A stretch of 8,662 bases of DNA from contig JAZAGZ010000016.1 in assembly GCA_036231525.1 (NCBI GenBank), positions 1-8,662 of the forward strand, given 5' to 3'. Below are positions 6,887-8,662 of this stretch, piece by piece. The notes beneath the pieces were generated by a model. It did not search any database. It had not been told where the DNA came from and saw nothing but the letters and a program-made list of their open reading frames with translations. Every line of letters begins with the position of its first letter. The first letter of the stretch is position 1. Both the position numbers and the translations under genes were made by a program. Source of the DNA: UBA6522 sp036231525. GTDB lineage: Bacteria > Pseudomonadota > Gammaproteobacteria > Steroidobacterales > Rariloculaceae.

Positions 6887-7144
6887 ATGAGCCCAGCGAA
6901 AATCATTAGAATAGTTGGTGTTGCGCTTGCTGTTGCAGCCGCACTTATTCCAAATATACCTATGGCAGGACTAGGCTTGGCAATTCTTGGCTTAGGCGCA
7001 GGGTGGTACGTTGCCAGTGGCGACCGTGCGACTCTGCTAGTGACCGTGATCGCACTGAATAGTGGTGTTGCCGGCGCTGTGAATGCCATACCGACGGTTG
7101 GTCCGTATGTTGGTGGCATACTTGATAATCTTGGGAGTCTTTGA
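6887..7144 (+). CDS. small hydrophobic membrane protein of unknown function, ended by TGA
   Basis: An 85-residue hydrophobic protein; I do not recognise a named family. It has two clear membrane segments: about residues 6-42 (KIIRIVGVALAVAAALIPN, then AGLGLAILGLGAGWYVASG), which could be a hairpin, and about 48-70 (ATLLVTVIALNSGVAGAVNA), followed by a Gly/Pro-rich stretch (IPTVGPYVGGILDNLGSL). The start ATG is well supported by GGGGAG 6 bases upstream. It is divergent from uup and separated from the protease gene by a terminator, so it is probably transcribed alone. The frame ends in TGA at 7142-7144, the only TGA stop among the genes in this window. The same frame continues beyond it with coding-like sequence up to TAA at 7199-7201, so the protein is probably a shortened form of a 104-residue-position ancestor (see next feature). 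Confidence 0.75.
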   Translation: MSPAKIIRIVGVALAVAAALIPNIPMAGLGLAILGLGAGWYVASGDRATLLVTVIALNSGVAGAVNAIPTVGPYVGGILDNLGSL

Positions 7145-7201
7145 GCTGCTGCGGCCGTTACAGTGGTCGTGATGGCGGTTAAAGAGCAATTATCCGAGTA
7201 A
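7145..7201 (+). pseudogene. in-frame continuation of the small membrane protein beyond its TGA
   Basis: Directly after TGA the same frame reads AAAAVTVVVMAVKEQLSE and then stops at TAA. This is a plausible end of a third membrane segment (with GSL before the stop) plus a short charged cytoplasmic tail. Hairpins start 4 bases after the TAA, so the transcript layout also fits an ancestral gene end at 7201. A single base change would explain it; TGG (Trp) to TGA is the simplest, and Ser (TCA) or Leu (TTA) are also possible. Alternatives are sequencing or assembly error, or stop-codon readthrough. There is no independent start or Shine-Dalgarno for these 18 codons. Confidence 0.55.
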
Positions 7202-7204
7202 ATA

Positions 7205-7220
7205 CCGCTACTACTAGCGG
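7205..7220 (+). repeat. hairpin 1 behind the small membrane protein gene
   Basis: CCGCTA, loop CTAC, TAGCGG: a perfect 6-bp stem with a 4-base loop, beginning 4 bases after the TAA at 7199-7201. No T run follows, so it is not a terminator on its own; it may protect the 3' end of the transcript. Confidence 0.5.
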
Positions 7221-7225
7221 AGTTG

Positions 7226-7247
7226 TGTGGGAATAGATATTCCCACA
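7226..7247 (+). repeat. hairpin 2: perfect 10-bp inverted repeat
   Basis: TGTGGGAATA and TATTCCCACA are exact reverse complements separated by GA. In RNA the realistic form is a stem of about 8 bp with a 6-base loop. It could equally be the binding site of a dimeric protein. No T run follows. Confidence 0.6.
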
Positions 7248-7256
7248 TCGATTGAA

Positions 7257-7290
7257 GCGCGGAGGTCCTCGGGCCTTCGCGTTTTATTTT
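7257..7290 (+). terminator. Rho-independent terminator of the small membrane protein gene
   Basis: CGCGGAGG (7258-7265) pairs with CCTTCGCG (7274-7281) over 8 positions including one G-U, with the loop TCCTCGGG, and is followed directly by TTTTATTTT (7282-7290). GC-rich stem plus U run is the classic form. It closes the small gene's transcript, so the M48 protease must have its own promoter. Confidence 0.8.
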
Positions 7291-7580
7291 GCCCAGGGGA
7301 AGGGGTGCTATATATACGTTATTTAACATAATATACATTATACGCACTTATGTACTAGAGCAATGTACTGATCTCTCGAATTCTGGCCTTTCAGGATCTC
7401 ATCCTTAAGATTCTGTTTTTATAGAATAAAACCTATATATCATTCTTTTTGAAGAACCTCAGCCGCCGTGTTAGATAAGTTCCATGAGAATTGATCGCTA
7501 TATGCTATCTTTCTACGCTGATACGAACCTTTTTAGCTTATTAAGATCTAATGGATTGAACCAGCACTACGGGGACTAAC
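7291..7580. other. AT-rich intergenic region without a recognisable gene
   Basis: About 290 bases lie between the terminator and the M48 protease. No reading frame with a credible Shine-Dalgarno or protein-like composition is seen. Small structures are a direct repeat ATGTACT (7350-7356, 7363-7369), short inverted repeats ATTCT...AGAAT (near 7410-7428) and TTCTT-TTTG-AAGAA (7443-7456). A weak promoter candidate for the protease is TTGATC (7491-7496) with TACGCT (7514-7519) at 17 bases. None is convincing alone. Confidence 0.4.
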
Positions 7581-8378
7581 ATGCACCTGCCCTTATCGAG
7601 AAAACCCACGCTGACGGCGGCGGTTTGCATCGCGCTGCTGACGCTGAGTAGTTCCGTAACCGCACAAGGCATTTTTACCAGCGAGCGTGAGATTTTGAGG
7701 CAATCTCGACTTCAATGGCTCGCCATGAAGCGCGATATACCCAAACCAGGTAATCCTTACGTTCAACCGTTTGTCGAATGTATCTCCTACGGCATCATTA
7801 GGACGCTAGAGGAGCCTTATGCGAGTATGGACTGGGAAGTCATTGCGTTCGATGGCGAAGCGCTCAACGCGTTTGCTATGCCAGGAGGAAAAATCGGCGT
7901 CTTCACCGGCATTTTCACTGTTGCGGATACGCCAGATGCGCTGGCCACCGTTATCGGTCATGAGATCGCACACCTTACAGAGGACCATGTGATGGCACGC
8001 GCCAGAAGAGGCACATGGACCGAACTCGCAGCGATCCTTGGCACTGCAGCTACATCAGGTTATGGCGGGAGTTCCATTCGACAAGGTGTCCAGATAGGGC
8101 TCTCTTTGCCTTTTGACCGTAGACAAGAAAGCGAAGCGGACGTTGTGGGCCTAGACTATATGGCTAGAGCCGGGTTTGATCCGCGCTCAAGCATCTATCT
8201 TTGGAAAAACATGGTGGAAGCCAGAGAAGGCCAAGAAACTCCAGAGTTTTTATCTACTCACCCCGCGGATGACCGTCGAATGAACGACCTGGTCAGGAAT
8301 ATGACACCAGCATTAATTGTTTCGAATGAGGTTCAAGAACAGGGGCAAGCAGTAGACTGTTCGCAATATCTTCCTTAG
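7581..8378 (+). CDS. secreted M48 family zinc metalloprotease
   Basis: A 265-residue periplasmic metallopeptidase of family M48 (LoiP/BepA-like catalytic domain). The signal peptide (RK, then LTAAVCIALLTLSSSV, cleavage likely after TA and before QG at residue 28/29) has no convincing lipobox, so the protein is probably soluble. NAFAMPGGKIGVFTG (96-110) is the conserved strand next to the active site. HEIAHLTEDH (127-136) holds the HExxH zinc ligands His127 and His131 with catalytic Glu128. ESEAD (183-187) gives the third ligand Glu183, and FLSTHPADDRR (223-233) carries the conserved C-terminal His227. There are no TPR repeats, unlike BepA, so it is a minimal single-domain member. Cys67 and Cys260 of the mature part could form a disulfide. 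The family degrades misfolded or stalled envelope proteins, so an outer-membrane quality-control role is likely. GGGGA lies 5 bases before the ATG. It converges with the phosphodiesterase gene, 13 bases between stops. Confidence 0.92.
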   Translation: MHLPLSRKPTLTAAVCIALLTLSSSVTAQGIFTSEREILRQSRLQWLAMKRDIPKPGNPYVQPFVECISYGIIRTLEEPYASMDWEVIAFDGEALNAFAMPGGKIGVFTGIFTVADTPDALATVIGHEIAHLTEDHVMARARRGTWTELAAILGTAATSGYGGSSIRQGVQIGLSLPFDRRQESEADVVGLDYMARAGFDPRSSIYLWKNMVEAREGQETPEFLSTHPADDRRMNDLVRNMTPALIVSNEVQEQGQAVDCSQYLP

Positions 8379-8379
8379 A

Positions 8380-8394
8380 TAAAAGCCGGTTTTA
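8380..8394. repeat. short inverted repeat between convergent genes
   Basis: TAAAA, loop GCCGG, TTTTA lies between the M48 protease stop and the phosphodiesterase stop, and overlaps the latter's TAA. The stem is only A-T pairs, so as a two-way terminator it would be weak. Confidence 0.25.
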
Positions 8395-8662
8395 GTCTTG
8401 GCCTACGACGGAGGCGCGAACACGCACAGCAACGTCTGGGTAATCACAAAACACTGCATCCACTGGGATAACGCTACAAAATACTTCTAAGAGCGCCTCC
8501 AGTGATTCTGCGTACGGCGGTAAATTTTGGCGACGAAAAGTGTATGGATGCAGCTCAAGTCCCACGGCCCTTATTCGGTCCACTAGTGGTGCTGGCCTTA
8601 TGCTCCTATCGGGACTGAAATCGACTAGCTGAGTATGACTGCTCCCAAGACCCTGCACTAGC
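8392..8662 (-). CDS. glycerophosphodiester phosphodiesterase, C-terminal part
   Basis: The last 89 residues of a gene that enters from the right edge on the minus strand. The frame is open to the edge, so the in-frame GTG at 8658 is an internal Val and not the start. AVGLELHPYTFRRQNLPP, then an acidic helix (ESLEALLEVFCS), then VDAVFCDYPDVAVRVR match the C-terminal end of GlpQ/UgpQ-type GDPD proteins, where the typical pattern is GL.VHPYTFR...LP and GVDG.FTDFPD.A. These TIM-barrel enzymes hydrolyse glycerophosphodiesters to an alcohol and glycerol 3-phosphate. The longer HPYTFR...LPP form fits the GlpQ (periplasmic) branch better than UgpQ, but the N-terminal part with any signal peptide is outside the window. 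The metal-binding residues near the N-terminus cannot be checked here. The stop is TAA. Confidence 0.85.
   Translation of the reverse strand, partial: LVQGLGSSHTQLVDFSPDRSIRPAPLVDRIRAVGLELHPYTFRRQNLPPYAESLEALLEVFCSVIPVDAVFCDYPDVAVRVRASVVGQD

Noticed and set aside
7142..7201. Selenocysteine insertion at the TGA
   Set aside because: A bacterial SECIS hairpin should lie just after the UGA; only a weak 4-bp pairing (GGCC with GGTC) is seen, and a small membrane protein with Ala-rich flanks is not a selenoprotein context.
6887..7201. TGA reassigned to an amino acid in this organism
   Set aside because: The other genes are full length under the standard reading of TGA, with Trp encoded by TGG and no internal TGA, so general recoding is not supported.
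6865..7347. 160-residue open frame on the minus strand, antisense to the small membrane protein
   Set aside because: It has no Shine-Dalgarno, runs through the terminator and hairpins, and its Ala/Thr/Pro-rich composition is what the reverse of a hydrophobic gene gives.
8392..8658. Independent 88-residue protein starting at GTG 8658
   Set aside because: The frame stays open to the window edge and the sequence matches only the C-terminal end of a GDPD enzyme, so it is a partial gene.

Overview
The window is a piece of bacterial chromosome with ordinary housekeeping and transport genes. It contains no phage, transposon, CRISPR array, tRNA or rRNA that I can recognise. Moderate GC by eye, AT-rich intergenic gaps, good Shine-Dalgarno sequences, and the set of families (Bug/TctC-type binding protein, Uup, DinB, GlpQ-like phosphodiesterase, M48 periplasmic protease) suggest a Gram-negative proteobacterium. 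A gammaproteobacterium is plausible, but this is inferred from family content alone.

Left part (1-3473): the N-terminal end of a DRE-TIM (LeuA / homocitrate synthase / HMG-CoA lyase-like) enzyme runs off the left edge on the minus strand, with a perfect TATAAT box upstream. Next, also on the minus strand, is a two-gene unit: a small two-helix membrane protein followed 2 bases later by a sodium:solute symporter that starts with TTG behind a strong Shine-Dalgarno. Divergent from this unit is an exported TctC/Bug-type solute-binding protein. The 164-base region between them holds two back-to-back promoter candidates that share -35 bases, and a perfect 16-bp palindrome that covers the binding protein's Shine-Dalgarno. 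The arrangement suggests uptake and metabolism of an organic acid, but the substrate cannot be read from the sequence.

Middle part (3521-6672): DNA polymerase IV (dinB, plus) and the ABC-F ATPase uup (minus) converge, and their stop codons overlap within 4 bases.

Right part (6673-8662): a small hydrophobic protein has a good Shine-Dalgarno and a hairpin-forming dyad upstream. Its frame is closed by TGA, but the same frame continues for 18 protein-like codons to a TAA, followed at once by three hairpins, the last a Rho-independent terminator. This is the strongest oddity in the window: either a recent nonsense mutation, a sequencing error, or readthrough. An AT-rich gap without recognisable genes follows, then a secreted M48 zinc metalloprotease, and convergent with it the C-terminal part of a glycerophosphodiester phosphodiesterase running off the right edge.

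I found no clear multi-gene novel system. The observations worth following up are the interrupted small membrane protein with its structured 3' end, and the shared control region between the symporter pair and the binding protein.
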